DNA of 64,000 nt from Pseudoneobacillus sp052180215. GTDB lineage: Bacteria; Bacillota; Bacilli; Bacillales; Cytobacillaceae. The stretch lies in NCBI RefSeq assembly GCF_052180215.1, contig NZ_CP197471.1:282001-346000 (forward strand), read 5' to 3'. Shown piece by piece: positions 23,548 through 32,865 of the stretch; within the stretch, counting starts at the first letter, position 1; every line of letters begins with the position of its first letter. A program made the translations under genes and the position numbers. The notes below the pieces were generated by a model, which saw only the letters and a program-made list of their open reading frames with translations, ran no database searches and had not been told where the DNA came from.

Positions 23548-24399
23548 TTATTGATATTCCCCTTTTACTTCCGGTAATTCCTTATAAATATGATTATTCT
23601 TTAACACTTTAACGATATCATCTACTAATTGAGTCATTTGTTTACCGTCTTCACTAGAATCACAGCGATTCCATTCAAATTCCCTCATACCTTGATTAAT
23701 CCATACCGTAAGTTTGTAGCTTGTTAACGGTTCCGCCTGGCAGCTAGTTGAAACTTCCTTTTCACTTAAGTAGCCAGCTAATACGATTAACTTATAAATC
23801 TCCTGTAACTCTGAATCGGTAAATTGAAAATCACTTACGGCTACCATCTCGCCATTTTGAAGGTCTTTCTTTAATTCCATCGCTTTCGTATCAATCACAT
23901 TTTTTCGATCAACACCGTATTCCAGACGGAAACCGAAGTAATCTTGCGCTTCCAAGTTATAATCAATACTGATGAGCGGATGATTCCCTTTTTGTTCTTC
24001 TAGTTCACAATCTATCAACATATATTCTAAAGTTTTATTAGTTTCGTTTCTTTCGATATTTTGACAGGTATAAGTCGTTCTTTCTTTTGGTCCAAACTCA
24101 TCCTCAGTAGTATCATTTGTAATAGATAGTTGTTTTCCATCAAAAATGACTTCATCGTAGATGGGGTCACCTTCGATCGTGTAATGGGTAACCCGAATCT
24201 CGTCTGTTTCTCCATTTTTCAAATGTTGCATAAAAACATCTAGGCGTTCCAGATTTTTTACATTACCGTGGATATCAATGATGTCATTAGAGGTTATGGT
24301 TGAACCGGTCTTCTCAGGCCCGTCTGAAATTATATTTGTACCACAACCGGCTAACAACAATAAAGATGAAACGATTATAGTGAAATTTTTAAAAATCAT
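23548..24399 (-). CDS. DUF4362 lipoprotein
   Basis: The 283-residue protein has a lipoprotein signal (SSLLLLAGCGTN; lipid-modified Cys in AGC), so it is anchored outside the membrane. The domain NVKNLERLDVFMQHLKNGET and RVTHYTIEGDPIYDEVIFDG is typical of DUF4362. A second region (180-280) is also extracytoplasmic. Function unknown. The ATG at 24399 is chosen because the upstream GTG overlaps the AAAGGAAG ribosome site. Confidence 0.85.
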   Translation of the reverse strand: MIFKNFTIIVSSLLLLAGCGTNIISDGPEKTGSTITSNDIIDIHGNVKNLERLDVFMQHLKNGETDEIRVTHYTIEGDPIYDEVIFDGKQLSITNDTTEDEFGPKERTTYTCQNIERNETNKTLEYMLIDCELEEQKGNHPLISIDYNLEAQDYFGFRLEYGVDRKNVIDTKAMELKKDLQNGEMVAVSDFQFTDSELQEIYKLIVLAGYLSEKEVSTSCQAEPLTSYKLTVWINQGMREFEWNRCDSSEDGKQMTQLVDDIVKVLKNNHIYKELPEVKGEYQ

Positions 24400-24516
24400 A
24401 GGGATTAACACTTCCTTTCAACCAATAAGACGAAAGAGAGGTGAAATGGTTTCAAAACTTAAGTCTAACTTTAAAAAAGTCTAAAAAAAACCTCCGAAGG
24501 TTTCGAAGGCAATAAA

Positions 24517-25689
24517 TCAATGATTTACTGATACTAAAGATTTCTCTCGAACAAATAAAACGATTAAAAAAATGATAAAAAATAAGGTGCTGATAATTTG
24601 AAAGAAACTAATTTCTGCAAAGAACTGTATAAATAGTCCGCCAATAAACGGCCCTGCTAAGCTCCCAAAACTGAAAAAGATGCCACATAATAAATTTCCA
24701 GTAGGTAAAAGATTTTTAGGCATTAAGTCTGCCATATAAGAGATACCAAGAGAAAAGGTGGAACCTACAAACATTCCTGCCATAAATAAGCAAAGTAGTA
24801 GACCAACATACGATTCTTCTACAAAACTTGCTGTAGTAAAACTAATAAATCCGAGAAATAATATCAGAATCAATATGTTCCGTCTTCCAAATTTATCACT
24901 AAGTATTCCAAGAGGTAACTGGAAAACGATTGCTCCTATCGCGAAAGCGGCTAATAGAATCGAGACACTGTTAACATTCAGGCCTATCCTTAAAGCATAT
25001 ACAGGAAAGCTGCCGTTTAGAGAGGACTCTAAAAATCCATAGCACAGCGGTGGTAAAAAGGAAACCCATGCATACTTCCAGGCTTGTGAAAATCTTTTTA
25101 ATGTATCAAAAAAGGAATTTAATCGTATATCCTCTTCAGGAAATTCATTTTTTAAACTAAATAAAAATACCCATCCAACTAAGCATAATACGGTAGAAAT
25201 GATGAATGGAAGAGCTTCATGAATATTGATTAGCGGAGTCATAAGCGGTCCAGCTGCAAATCCGATTCCAAAGAAAAGCCCGTAGAGTGATAAATTCCGT
25301 CCTCTCCGATTTTCTGGAGAAAAGGAAGTAATCCAAGTTTGAGTACCAAAATGCAAAGAATGATCGCCAATTCCAATTAGGAGACGAAGGATAAACCAAA
25401 ACCAGAAGGATTTCCATAAAGGGAAAAGAGCGAGTGAAATAACAACGAGTAATCCGCCTAAAATAATGATGGGTTTATAACCAAATCTTCTGAGCGGTTG
25501 CTCCATAAATGGTGATGCTAACAGAATTCCTATGTATAAAGCTGTTGCATTTAACCCGTTAAGAGATGAAGACAGACCATTATTTTCAAAAATAATCGCT
25601 ATGAGAGGTAGTAGCATTCCTTGGCTGAATCCTGATATGGCTACTATACTAACTAATATCCAAAATCGGTAACTAGATTGTGTATTCAT
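24517..25689 (-). CDS. yfkF: MFS transporter (YfkF-like)
   Basis: The 390-residue protein has about twelve helices. It shows the motif-A-like GILSDKFGRRNIL between the halves and GIGDHSLHFGTQTWI in helix 4. Size and position beside the YfkE-like antiporter match B. subtilis YfkF, a putative efflux pump. The start at 25689 follows AGGAGAATTATT and is preferred to 25710. Substrate unknown. Confidence 0.8.
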   Translation of the reverse strand: MNTQSSYRFWILVSIVAISGFSQGMLLPLIAIIFENNGLSSSLNGLNATALYIGILLASPFMEQPLRRFGYKPIIILGGLLVVISLALFPLWKSFWFWFILRLLIGIGDHSLHFGTQTWITSFSPENRRGRNLSLYGLFFGIGFAAGPLMTPLINIHEALPFIISTVLCLVGWVFLFSLKNEFPEEDIRLNSFFDTLKRFSQAWKYAWVSFLPPLCYGFLESSLNGSFPVYALRIGLNVNSVSILLAAFAIGAIVFQLPLGILSDKFGRRNILILILFLGFISFTTASFVEESYVGLLLCLFMAGMFVGSTFSLGISYMADLMPKNLLPTGNLLCGIFFSFGSLAGPFIGGLFIQFFAEISFFQIISTLFFIIFLIVLFVREKSLVSVNH

Positions 25690-25862
25690 AATAATTCTCC
25701 TAAAAAGCATTAATCTTAATGATGGTAGCGATTATTGGAGAATATTGCAAGATTTTTTACTTTTATAATCCTAAAAAATAGTGTAATCTCACTTGATAAT
25801 GGGTATTATTGGAATAAAATGGACTTATGATGCTCAATACATTTTTTAAAGGAGAACGTTGA

Positions 25863-26921
25863 ATGGCGAATAAAATTTTTATGATTATGACATTTGTTGG
25901 GGTCCCTTTATCGGTGGTAGGTTCACTGATGCATTGGCCGAGTACGATACTATTTGTAATTTATTGTTTAACCATTATTGCGCTGGCCAGCTTTATGGGA
26001 AGAGCAACTGAAAGCTTGGCTATTGTGGCTGGGCCAAGAATTGGTGGGTTATTAAATGCTACCTTTGGTAATGCAGTGGAGCTGATTATCTCCATCTTTG
26101 CCCTCCAAGCAGGACTAGTGGAAGTGGTTCTCGCATCGATAACGGGTTCTGTTTTAGGAAATCTTTTATTAGTTGCTGGTCTTTCATTTTTTGTTGGTGG
26201 ATTAAAATATAAACGCCAGAATTTTAATGTTTATGATGCGAGGCATAATTCAGGATTACTCATGTTTGCGATTATTGTTGCCTTTGTCATTCCCGAAGTT
26301 TTTTCTATCAATATGAATGAACATAAAACAATTAATTTAAGCATTGGAATCTCGGTGATTTTAATTGCTTTATACTTAGCGGCATTATTCTTCAAATTGG
26401 TATCCCATCGAGGTGTTTACCAAAATGAATCATCCGAAAATCAAGAACACCATGAAGAACCAGAATGGTCAAAAGGGAAGGCGCTTACTATTTTAGCGGT
26501 AGCTACTTTAGCAGTTGCTTATGTATCGGAAAATTTAGTTCATACGTTTGAAGTCGTAGCGGAATCGTTTGGTTGGACGGAATTATTTATCGGGGTTATT
26601 ATTGTTGCCATTGTAGGGAATGCGGCTGAACATGCATCAGCCATTTTAATGGCTTATAAAAATAAAATGGATATTGCAGTAGAGATAGCGGTTGGGTCAA
26701 CATTACAAATTGCCATGTTTGTTGCCCCTTTATTGGTGATTATTTCACTATTCTTTCCAACTTCAATGCCTCTCGTTTTTTCTTGGCCTGAGTTAGTCGC
26801 TATGGTATCAGCTGTCTTAGTTACTGTCATTATTTCAAATGATGGGGAAACAAACTGGTTTGAAGGGCTCACTTTATTAGCGGCTTACTTTATAATGGGG
26901 ATTGGATTTTATTTGTTGTAA
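25863..26921 (+). CDS. chaA: Calcium/proton antiporter (CaCA family, YfkE-like)
   Basis: The 352-residue protein has eleven helices with the two inverted CaCA repeats: FGNAVELIISIFAL in the first half and VGNAAEHASAILMAYKNKMD in the second. The acidic residues of both repeats bind Ca2+. An acidic, His-rich loop (SSENQEHHEEPEW) joins the halves. It matches B. subtilis YfkE/ChaA, a Ca2+/H+ exchanger. AAAGGAG precedes the ATG. It is divergent from the MFS gene. Confidence 0.93.
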   Translation: MANKIFMIMTFVGVPLSVVGSLMHWPSTILFVIYCLTIIALASFMGRATESLAIVAGPRIGGLLNATFGNAVELIISIFALQAGLVEVVLASITGSVLGNLLLVAGLSFFVGGLKYKRQNFNVYDARHNSGLLMFAIIVAFVIPEVFSINMNEHKTINLSIGISVILIALYLAALFFKLVSHRGVYQNESSENQEHHEEPEWSKGKALTILAVATLAVAYVSENLVHTFEVVAESFGWTELFIGVIIVAIVGNAAEHASAILMAYKNKMDIAVEIAVGSTLQIAMFVAPLLVIISLFFPTSMPLVFSWPELVAMVSAVLVTVIISNDGETNWFEGLTLLAAYFIMGIGFYLL

Positions 26922-26956
26922 AATATTTACAAATTATAAAAGAAGTATTGAAAAAT

Positions 26957-26997
26957 AAAAGACTCTGTGCCTAAATAAGGTACAGAGTCTTTTTTAA
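26957..26997 (+). terminator. chaA terminator
   Basis: AAAAGACTCTGTGCC pairs with GGTACAGAGTCTTTT and is followed by T. The stretch 26998-27305 contains no convincing gene; an ORF at 27010-27213 lacks a ribosome site. Confidence 0.88.
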
Positions 26998-27305
26998 TCT
27001 AGTTTAAGTATGTCACGTTCATTTTATGTTACAAAAGGAATAACTATATTTACTAAAGGTCCATTTCATCATTCGCTTACTAATTTGGAGACCGATCACC
27101 AACTTTCATGTTTTGTTTTATTTCAAACACGATTGTTGAATTGTTATCAAATTAGATTCCCAACCTCCCTACATTTTTTTCATGAGCGAATGCTTTCGGC
27201 CCTCCTTTTGTAGAAGTTAAGTTAATTATAACGATTCATTTAAGTTTTGTAAATATTCAGATTTTTACAATTTTGTTACAAAAAACAAAACTAGAGGAGA
27301 AAAAA

Positions 27306-27920
27306 ATGCCATTTATTTATCGATTATTATTCTATATTGTGGGATTGTTTGTCATAAGCTTTGGAGCTTCTTTAACGATAAAAGCCAATGTTGGAGCAGG
27401 TGCATGGGATGCTCTAAACGTTGGTTTATCAAGGATGACAGGATTATCTGTAGGTACATTTGTCATCCTCGTAGGAATTACTCTCATGTTCGTGAACGGA
27501 GCACTTGTAAAAAGAAGACCAGATTTTTTCGCCTTATTTACCATATTTATTTTAGGTCCGTTAATCGACTTTTGGATGCTGATCGTTTTAGGACAATTCG
27601 AACCAACTCAACTATTGGTGAAAGTGCTATTTTTAGTATTAGGTTTGTTAATCATTGGCCTTGGAGTAGCCATTTACCTGCAACCAAAGTTTCCATTGAA
27701 TCCAATTGATAATTTAATGGTGTCATTAAATGAACGCTTTGGTATTAGCTTGCCGATTGCTAAAACCATCTGTGAGGCGTTTGCCCTACTATTAGCATTG
27801 ATGGTAAAAGGTCCAATTGGATTAGGAACCTTTATTTGTCTCGTATTAATTGGTCCATTCATTCAGCTGTTTGTTCCGACCTTTGAAAAATTAGCCCAGC
27901 ATCTGTCAGTGAAAAAATAA
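27306..27920 (+). CDS. YczE/YitT-type membrane protein
   Basis: The 204-residue protein has five or six helices and family segments: FGASLTIKANVGAGAWDALN and GLSVGTFVILVGI at the start, NPIDNLMVSL and SLPIAKTICEAFALLLAL later. It resembles B. subtilis YczE, which influences surfactin and plipastatin production. The function here is not known. The ATG at 27306 follows AGAGGAGAAAAAA; the frame extends upstream only without a ribosome site. Confidence 0.82.
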   Translation: MPFIYRLLFYIVGLFVISFGASLTIKANVGAGAWDALNVGLSRMTGLSVGTFVILVGITLMFVNGALVKRRPDFFALFTIFILGPLIDFWMLIVLGQFEPTQLLVKVLFLVLGLLIIGLGVAIYLQPKFPLNPIDNLMVSLNERFGISLPIAKTICEAFALLLALMVKGPIGLGTFICLVLIGPFIQLFVPTFEKLAQHLSVKK

Positions 27921-28000
27921 TTTCATTAGGGATAAGAATCCTAAACTCCGAAAAAACTATGAGCAAAAGTTTGTATGTAAATAGTGAAAGGGGTTCACCT

Positions 28001-28810
28001 ATGAAGAAATATATATCTGTTCTTATTGGGCTAATATTTATGTTTTCTTTTACTCTCCCTGGACAAGGAAAAGAAGTAAAAGAAGCAAAAGAGGTTGCGA
28101 AATATCAAATCCCGAATTCTGTCATGAACATTGCCAAGGAAAATACCTATCCAAATTCAACACAGGATTTACCATTATTGCAGCCGAGTGAATTAACACA
28201 AGCATTACTGGATTCAACTAAGGTGAAAATTGAAAATCCTGACTTAATTAGAATGCTTAATGAATCTAGTGTAAATAGTACTCCATTTGCGCTTGGTTAT
28301 CGTGCGATTATTTACTTAGGGCAGTGGCCGCTTAATTATGAATCAACAGAAACGTCACCGAATTGGGAATATCAACGAATTAACACCAATTATTTTGACA
28401 ATCGCGGTGGTAAATCACCATATCAAATTCACTATGTACAAGAAGCACAAAGAATGGTTCGTGGAGGATTAACTGCAAAGGTTCAAAATGCAGAAGAAGT
28501 GAAAAAAATGATGTTATTAAAAGCAATTGAAAAAACAAAATTACCTCTTGCTTTTGAAACCGTAATTGGTGGCGGAACAAAAAAGAACCAAATTTATAAT
28601 ATCCCCCCAAAACGTCTAGGGTATTTATATGGGTATGCCCCAGCGGTAAATGAAAAAGGGAAGGTTACCTACGGAGAAGTTTACTTAATGTTAAAGGGTA
28701 ACAAAAAAATGATCGTTGTGAAAAACGTAACCTCACAAGGAATTGGAGCCTGGATACCTGTCCAAGACCATGTTTCCTTTGGGTTCGTTGCCACAGAAAG
28801 ACCACGGTAA
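28001..28810 (+). CDS. yfkD: YfkD family secreted protein
   Basis: The 269-residue protein begins MKKYISVLIGLIFMFSFTLP, a signal peptide, followed by a soluble domain with YQIPNSVMNIAKENTYPNST, LGYRAIIYLGQWPLNYES and GIGAWIPVQDHVSFGF. These match the YfkD-like family of Bacillus, of unknown function. The start at 28001 follows AAGGGGTTCACCT and begins the signal peptide; an upstream in-frame start at 27959 is not needed. It lies 80 bases after the YczE-like gene. Confidence 0.85.
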   Translation: MKKYISVLIGLIFMFSFTLPGQGKEVKEAKEVAKYQIPNSVMNIAKENTYPNSTQDLPLLQPSELTQALLDSTKVKIENPDLIRMLNESSVNSTPFALGYRAIIYLGQWPLNYESTETSPNWEYQRINTNYFDNRGGKSPYQIHYVQEAQRMVRGGLTAKVQNAEEVKKMMLLKAIEKTKLPLAFETVIGGGTKKNQIYNIPPKRLGYLYGYAPAVNEKGKVTYGEVYLMLKGNKKMIVVKNVTSQGIGAWIPVQDHVSFGFVATERPR

Positions 28811-28829
28811 TTTTTAGTAAAGGAAAGGA

Positions 28830-28859
28830 GCCGGGAAATTAAACTCTCCGGCTCTTTTT
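28830..28859 (+). terminator. yfkD terminator
   Basis: GAGCCGGGAAA and CTCTCCGGCTC form the stem, followed by TTTTTC. Confidence 0.85.
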
Positions 28860-28978
28860 CAAAATTGTCCAGTTTCAGCAGCGAAGAAAGCACTACATTT
28901 CTTCCTACCTGGCTATAGATATTGCAGAATTTTACGATTTTCGGTAGTATGAGTACGAAAGAGAAAGGGGAGGACATT

Positions 28979-29164
28979 TTGGGTAGTCCAATTCAAGAAA
29001 AAAGCTCACAGGTACAATTTTTAAAAACACGCTTAAATATGTTTTCAGATGTATTAGATTCGATTGATCCTGAAGAGGTTGAGTTAGAGGATATTGATCG
29101 TTTAATTAACATGATTGATGAACTAGAAAACAAATGTAAAGAATTTAATCATAGAGAAAGCTAA
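28979..29164 (+). CDS. SE1561-type small protein
   Basis: The 61-residue product (MGSPIQEKSSQVQFLKTRL, then SDVLDSIDPEEVELEDID and LINMIDELENKC) matches a small conserved Firmicutes protein named after Staphylococcus SE1561. It is helical and acidic; function unknown. The TTG at 28979 directly follows AGGGGAGGACAT, which decides the start against the ATGs at 28922 and 28949. Confidence 0.8.
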   Translation: MGSPIQEKSSQVQFLKTRLNMFSDVLDSIDPEEVELEDIDRLINMIDELENKCKEFNHRES

Positions 29165-29193
29165 GAGCCTTGTGAGGGGGCTCTTTTTTTTAT
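29160..29193 (+). terminator. Terminator of the SE1561-type gene
   Basis: AAGAGCC...GGCTCTTTTTTTT, a compact stem with eight T, overlaps the stop codon region. Confidence 0.85.
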
Positions 29194-29240
29194 TAATGTC
29201 TTTTTTAATTTTTTGTCCAATGAAACCGCAGGATTATAAA

Positions 29241-29655
29241 TAGAGATGGTCTATCGGACAAATAGGTATGCAGAAAAGCGATGAATGTCCGATAGAGGTG
29301 TTCTATCGGACAAAAGGGTTTGCGGAAAAGCGATGAATGTCCGATAGAGGTGTTCTATCGGACAAAAGGGTTTGCGGAAAGACGATGAATGTCCAATAGA
29401 GGTGTTCTATCGGACAAAAAGGTTTGTGGAAGAGCGATGAATGTCCGATAGAGATGTTCTAACGGACAAAAGGGTTTGTGGAAGAGCGATGAATGTCCGA
29501 TAGAGGTGTTCTATCGGACAAAAGGGTTTGCGGAAAGACGATGAATGTCCAATAGAGATGGTCTATCGGACAAAAAGGTATGCAGAAAAGCGATGAATGT
29601 CCGATAGAGGTGTTCTATCGGACAAAAGGGTTTGCGGAAATAAGTCCGTCAAGGT
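29241..29655. repeat. 52-bp direct tandem repeat array, eight units
   Basis: CTATCGGACA recurs at 29251, 29303, 29355, 29407, 29459 (one base changed), 29511, 29563 and 29615, exactly every 52 bases. Each unit also holds the inverse (TGTCCGATAG), so successive units form strong dyads around the TAGAGGTGTTCTA joint. It occupies most of the 29165-29876 gap, which has no gene. It is not a CRISPR because there are no unique spacers. Confidence 0.93.
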
Positions 29656-29810
29656 GTTCGGTCCAACAATAAGGAAAAGTGAAGAAACCTGTATAGAAGA
29701 GCGGTTGTAATAGTAATTTTCCACACTGGATCAAATAACATTAACCAGTAACATAATTTAGAAATTTTTGCTCCTAGACATCAAATCTTTTCATACAATT
29801 CTGATAGGAG

Positions 29811-29816
29811 TATAAT
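29811..29816 (+). promoter_or_regulatory. -10 element upstream of fumarase
   Basis: A TATAAT lies about 60 bases before the fumarase ATG. The -35 is poor (TTTTCA region). Confidence 0.4.
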
Positions 29817-29876
29817 AAACGGTGTAAATAAATAGATGTTTTTTCAGAGGGGATTCAACGGGAAGGGGAAACGAAC

Positions 29877-31412
29877 ATGACAATGGAGAAATTCCAAGAA
29901 AGTATGTACAAGTTAATTGTGGAAACGTCTACAAAGCTTCCACGTGATGTGCGTCGTGCGATTAAAGCTGCAAAGGCACGTGAAAATGCTGGGACTAGAG
30001 CAGCTATGAGCTTAGCGACAATCACAAATAATATTTCAATGGCAGACGATCAAGTGTCACCTATTTGCCAAGATACAGGTCTTCCTACTTTTAAAATTAA
30101 AACACCTGTTGGAGTAAACCAAATACAAATTAAGAAAGCTATTTTGGAAGCGATTGCTCAAGCAACTAAAGATGGAAAACTACGTCCCAATTCAGTGGAT
30201 TCGTTAACTGGAGAAAATAGTGGAGATAATCTTGGTGCAGGAACGCCTGTCATCAAATTTGAACAATGGGAAGAAGATTATATTGATGCTCGCCTTATTT
30301 TAAAAGGCGGCGGATGTGAAAATAAAAATATTCAATACAGCTTACCTAGTGAAATCGAAGGATTAGGTCGTGCGGGTCGTGATTTAGATGGAATCCGTAA
30401 ATGTATCATGCATTCTGTGTATCAAGCTCAAGGACAAGGCTGTAGCGCAGGCTTTATCGGTGTTGGAATCGGTGGAGATCGTACATCCGGCTATGAGCTT
30501 GCGAAAGAACAACTTTTCCGCTCTGTGGATGATGTCAATCCAATTGAGGAATTAAGACAGCTGGAAGAGTATGTAATGGAAAATGCCAATAAGCTTGGAA
30601 TTGGAACAATGGGCTTCGGCGGAGAAACAACCCTATTAGGCTGTAAAGTCGGGGTCATTAACCGTATCCCGGCAAGCTTCTTTGTATCCGTTGCGTACAA
30701 CTGCTGGGCTTACCGCCGCCTAGGTGTAAAAATCAATGCGGAAACTGGTGAAATCAATGACTGGATGTACCAAGAAGGTGAACACATTGATTTTTCAAAA
30801 GAAGTGGAAGACGAAACTGAAACAGAACAAAAAATCGTTACCCTTCAAGCTCCAATTACAGAAGAGCAAATTCGTGAGTTAAAAGTAGGTGACGTTGTTC
30901 AGATTAATGGCATGATGTATACGGGTCGCGACGCGATTCATAAGTATTTATCTGACAATGAATCACCAGTAGATTTAAACGGCCAAGTCATTTACCACTG
31001 TGGTCCAGTTATGTTAAAGGATGAAGAGGGCAAATGGCATGTGAAAGCAGCTGGTCCGACTACAAGCATTCGTGAGGAGCCTTACCAAGGTGATATTATG
31101 AAGCGCTTTGGAATCCGCGCTGTAATCGGTAAAGGTGGAATGGGACCTAAAACACTTGCAGCATTAAATGAGCATGGCGGAGTTTACTTAAATGCCATTG
31201 GCGGTGCAGCACAATATTATGCAGATTGTATCAAGTCAGTAGAAGGCGTCGACTTAATGCAATTTGGAATTCCTGAAGCTATGTGGCATCTAAAGGTAGA
31301 AGGTTTTACTGCTGTTGTAACAATGGACTCTCATGGCAATAGCTTACATGCTGATGTAGATAAATCATCATTAGAAAAATTAGCACAGTTTAAAGAAAAG
31401 GTATTTAGTTAA
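29877..31412 (+). CDS. fumA: Fumarate hydratase, class I (Fe-S)
   Basis: This single-chain class I fumarase interconverts fumarate and malate in the TCA cycle with a [4Fe-4S] cluster. Cluster cysteines are visible in SPICQDTGLPTF, KGGGCENKN and GQGCSAGFIGVG of the alpha (N-terminal) domain. The beta domain (from about residue 320) holds VQINGMMYTGRDAIH, YHCGPVM and GKGGMGPKTLAAL. Length 511 fits the fused form. It is oxygen-sensitive and distinct from the class II CitG of B. subtilis. GGAAGGGG precedes the ATG. Confidence 0.93.
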   Translation: MTMEKFQESMYKLIVETSTKLPRDVRRAIKAAKARENAGTRAAMSLATITNNISMADDQVSPICQDTGLPTFKIKTPVGVNQIQIKKAILEAIAQATKDGKLRPNSVDSLTGENSGDNLGAGTPVIKFEQWEEDYIDARLILKGGGCENKNIQYSLPSEIEGLGRAGRDLDGIRKCIMHSVYQAQGQGCSAGFIGVGIGGDRTSGYELAKEQLFRSVDDVNPIEELRQLEEYVMENANKLGIGTMGFGGETTLLGCKVGVINRIPASFFVSVAYNCWAYRRLGVKINAETGEINDWMYQEGEHIDFSKEVEDETETEQKIVTLQAPITEEQIRELKVGDVVQINGMMYTGRDAIHKYLSDNESPVDLNGQVIYHCGPVMLKDEEGKWHVKAAGPTTSIREEPYQGDIMKRFGIRAVIGKGGMGPKTLAALNEHGGVYLNAIGGAAQYYADCIKSVEGVDLMQFGIPEAMWHLKVEGFTAVVTMDSHGNSLHADVDKSSLEKLAQFKEKVFS

Positions 31413-31417
31413 AAAAA

Positions 31418-31455
31418 TAGCTGACCTGGGGATTTCTCTAGGTCAGCTTTTTATA
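31418..31455 (+). terminator. Fumarase terminator
   Basis: TAGCTGACCT pairs with AGGTCAGCTT with a T-rich tail. Confidence 0.85.
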
Positions 31456-31531
31456 TTGGAAAAATTCCCCCAGTTGAATGTTCTCTTTTCTTTTTACAAA
31501 TAATAAGAAAAAAATGTAGGGGGAGTAAAAG

Positions 31532-32332
31532 TTGTTGAAGAAACTATCCATCCTGTTTGGGGTTTTTCTATTGATTTGCAGTAACATACAAATAGCTCAT
31601 GCTGAAAACGCTAATGCACCCATTCATTGGGGATTTAAAAAAAGTAAGGATGGGAACGGGGCTGATGCAGGTAAGGTACTTGAAAAAATCCTTGAAAAGC
31701 ATAGCGCCTTTTATAAAGGCGATCCCGATAAAAAATACCTTTACTTAACTTTTGATAATGGTTATGAAAATGGGTATACCGAGCAAATTCTTGATGTACT
31801 TAAAAAAGAAAAAGTACCTGCTACCTTCTTCGTCACAGGGCATTATCTTGAATCAGCAGATGATATCGTTCAGCGGATGGTGGATGAAGGTCATATTATT
31901 GGCAATCATTCATGGTATCATCCTGATTTAACAAAGGTAAGTGATGAGAGATTAAAAGAAGAGTTAGAGAAAGTACGTGCTGAAACAGAAGCGATTACTG
32001 GTCAAAAGGGCATGGCATACCTAAGACCGCCTCGTGGTATTTTTAGTGAAAGAACAATGGCACTAGCCAAAGAATTAGGTTATACTCATGTGTTTTGGTC
32101 ATTAGCGTTTGTGGATTGGTACACAGATCAACAAAAAGGTGCTCAATATGCTTACGATAACATTATGAGGCAAGCCCATCCAGGTGCTATCATGCTGCTA
32201 CACACTGTATCTAAAGACAATGCTGATGCGTTAGAAAAAGTGATCCAGGACTTGAAAAAACAAGGATATCAATTCAAAAGTCTAGATGATTTTGTATTAA
32301 GACATAACCTAAAAGAAGAAATGCTATATTAG
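31532..32332 (+). CDS. pdaA: Polysaccharide deacetylase PdaA (delta-lactam synthesis)
   Basis: PdaA deacetylates N-acetylmuramic acid to make the muramic delta-lactam of spore cortex. A signal peptide (MLKKLSILFGVFLLICSNIQ) is followed by the NodB domain: YLTFDNGYENGYT (motif 1, where the usual second Asp is Asn, as in PdaA), NHSWYHPDL (metal His), RPPRGIFSE, WSLAFVDW and AIMLLHTVS. Length (266) and position among yfj-like genes match B. subtilis. The TTG start follows GGGGGAG. It implies sporulation in the host. Confidence 0.93.
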   Translation: MLKKLSILFGVFLLICSNIQIAHAENANAPIHWGFKKSKDGNGADAGKVLEKILEKHSAFYKGDPDKKYLYLTFDNGYENGYTEQILDVLKKEKVPATFFVTGHYLESADDIVQRMVDEGHIIGNHSWYHPDLTKVSDERLKEELEKVRAETEAITGQKGMAYLRPPRGIFSERTMALAKELGYTHVFWSLAFVDWYTDQQKGAQYAYDNIMRQAHPGAIMLLHTVSKDNADALEKVIQDLKKQGYQFKSLDDFVLRHNLKEEMLY

Positions 32333-32343
32333 TTATAAACCAA

Positions 32344-32374
32344 AAGCCTGATTATCTTGGATAATCAGGCTTTA
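32344..32374 (+). terminator. pdaA terminator
   Basis: AAGCCTGATTATC pairs with GATAATCAGGCTT around a short loop; the T tail is short. Confidence 0.75.
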
Positions 32375-32408
32375 AAAATGAAATTCTGTCTTATAAGGAA
32401 TCCGTAGA

Positions 32409-32693
32409 CTATTTACATGTAAATAATATCTTTAATTTCATTGCATAATACATCGTTTCAGCCACTCGACCTTTTCTAGTGTAAGTATTAATTTTGGGAG
32501 CAAGACAGTGAATAAATTCATCATCACATTGGCAAGGGGAATTCCCACGTTTTAAACATTCATCATGGCGCATACAGCAAGTATCCACATCGTTAATGGG
32601 TTTGCCAGGTCCACTGCATCCTGGGCCACACCAACGATAATGAGGAAAGATGCAGCCAGATTTTTGTTTTACAAATCTCCTATTGATTGACAC
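32409..32693 (-). CDS. Phospholipase A2-like small protein
   Basis: The 94-residue protein has the calcium-loop-like WCGPGCSGPGKPINDVD and the catalytic His-Asp pair in TCCMRHDECLKRG (H43, D44). This is the pattern of secreted phospholipase A2 and the parvovirus VP1 PLA2 domain. Nine or so cysteines suggest disulfides, yet no signal peptide is visible. By family it would hydrolyse phospholipid sn-2 esters. Target and location are unknown. It is convergent with pdaA and alone on its strand. Confidence 0.78.
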   Translation of the reverse strand: MSINRRFVKQKSGCIFPHYRWCGPGCSGPGKPINDVDTCCMRHDECLKRGNSPCQCDDEFIHCLAPKINTYTRKGRVAETMYYAMKLKILFTCK

Positions 32694-32865
32694 AATCGTT
32701 CACATCCTTAGTTATTTTTCTTTAATTTATGTATATGACCAAGCTACAAAGGAGAAAAGGCAAAGTACCTAATAGATGAAAAATCCATTGTAGGTCTCTT
32801 TCAAAATCCACAAAGTACACTAATCATGCTATAATACGGGGAAAATGTGTAAAGGTGGACAAGGA

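Noticed and set aside
27010..27213. 67-codon ORF after chaA
   Set aside because: No ribosome site, unusual composition, starts directly after a terminator; no protein-like conservation recognised.
29241..29655. CRISPR array
   Set aside because: The 52-bp units are nearly identical along their whole length; there are no unique spacers and no cas genes nearby.
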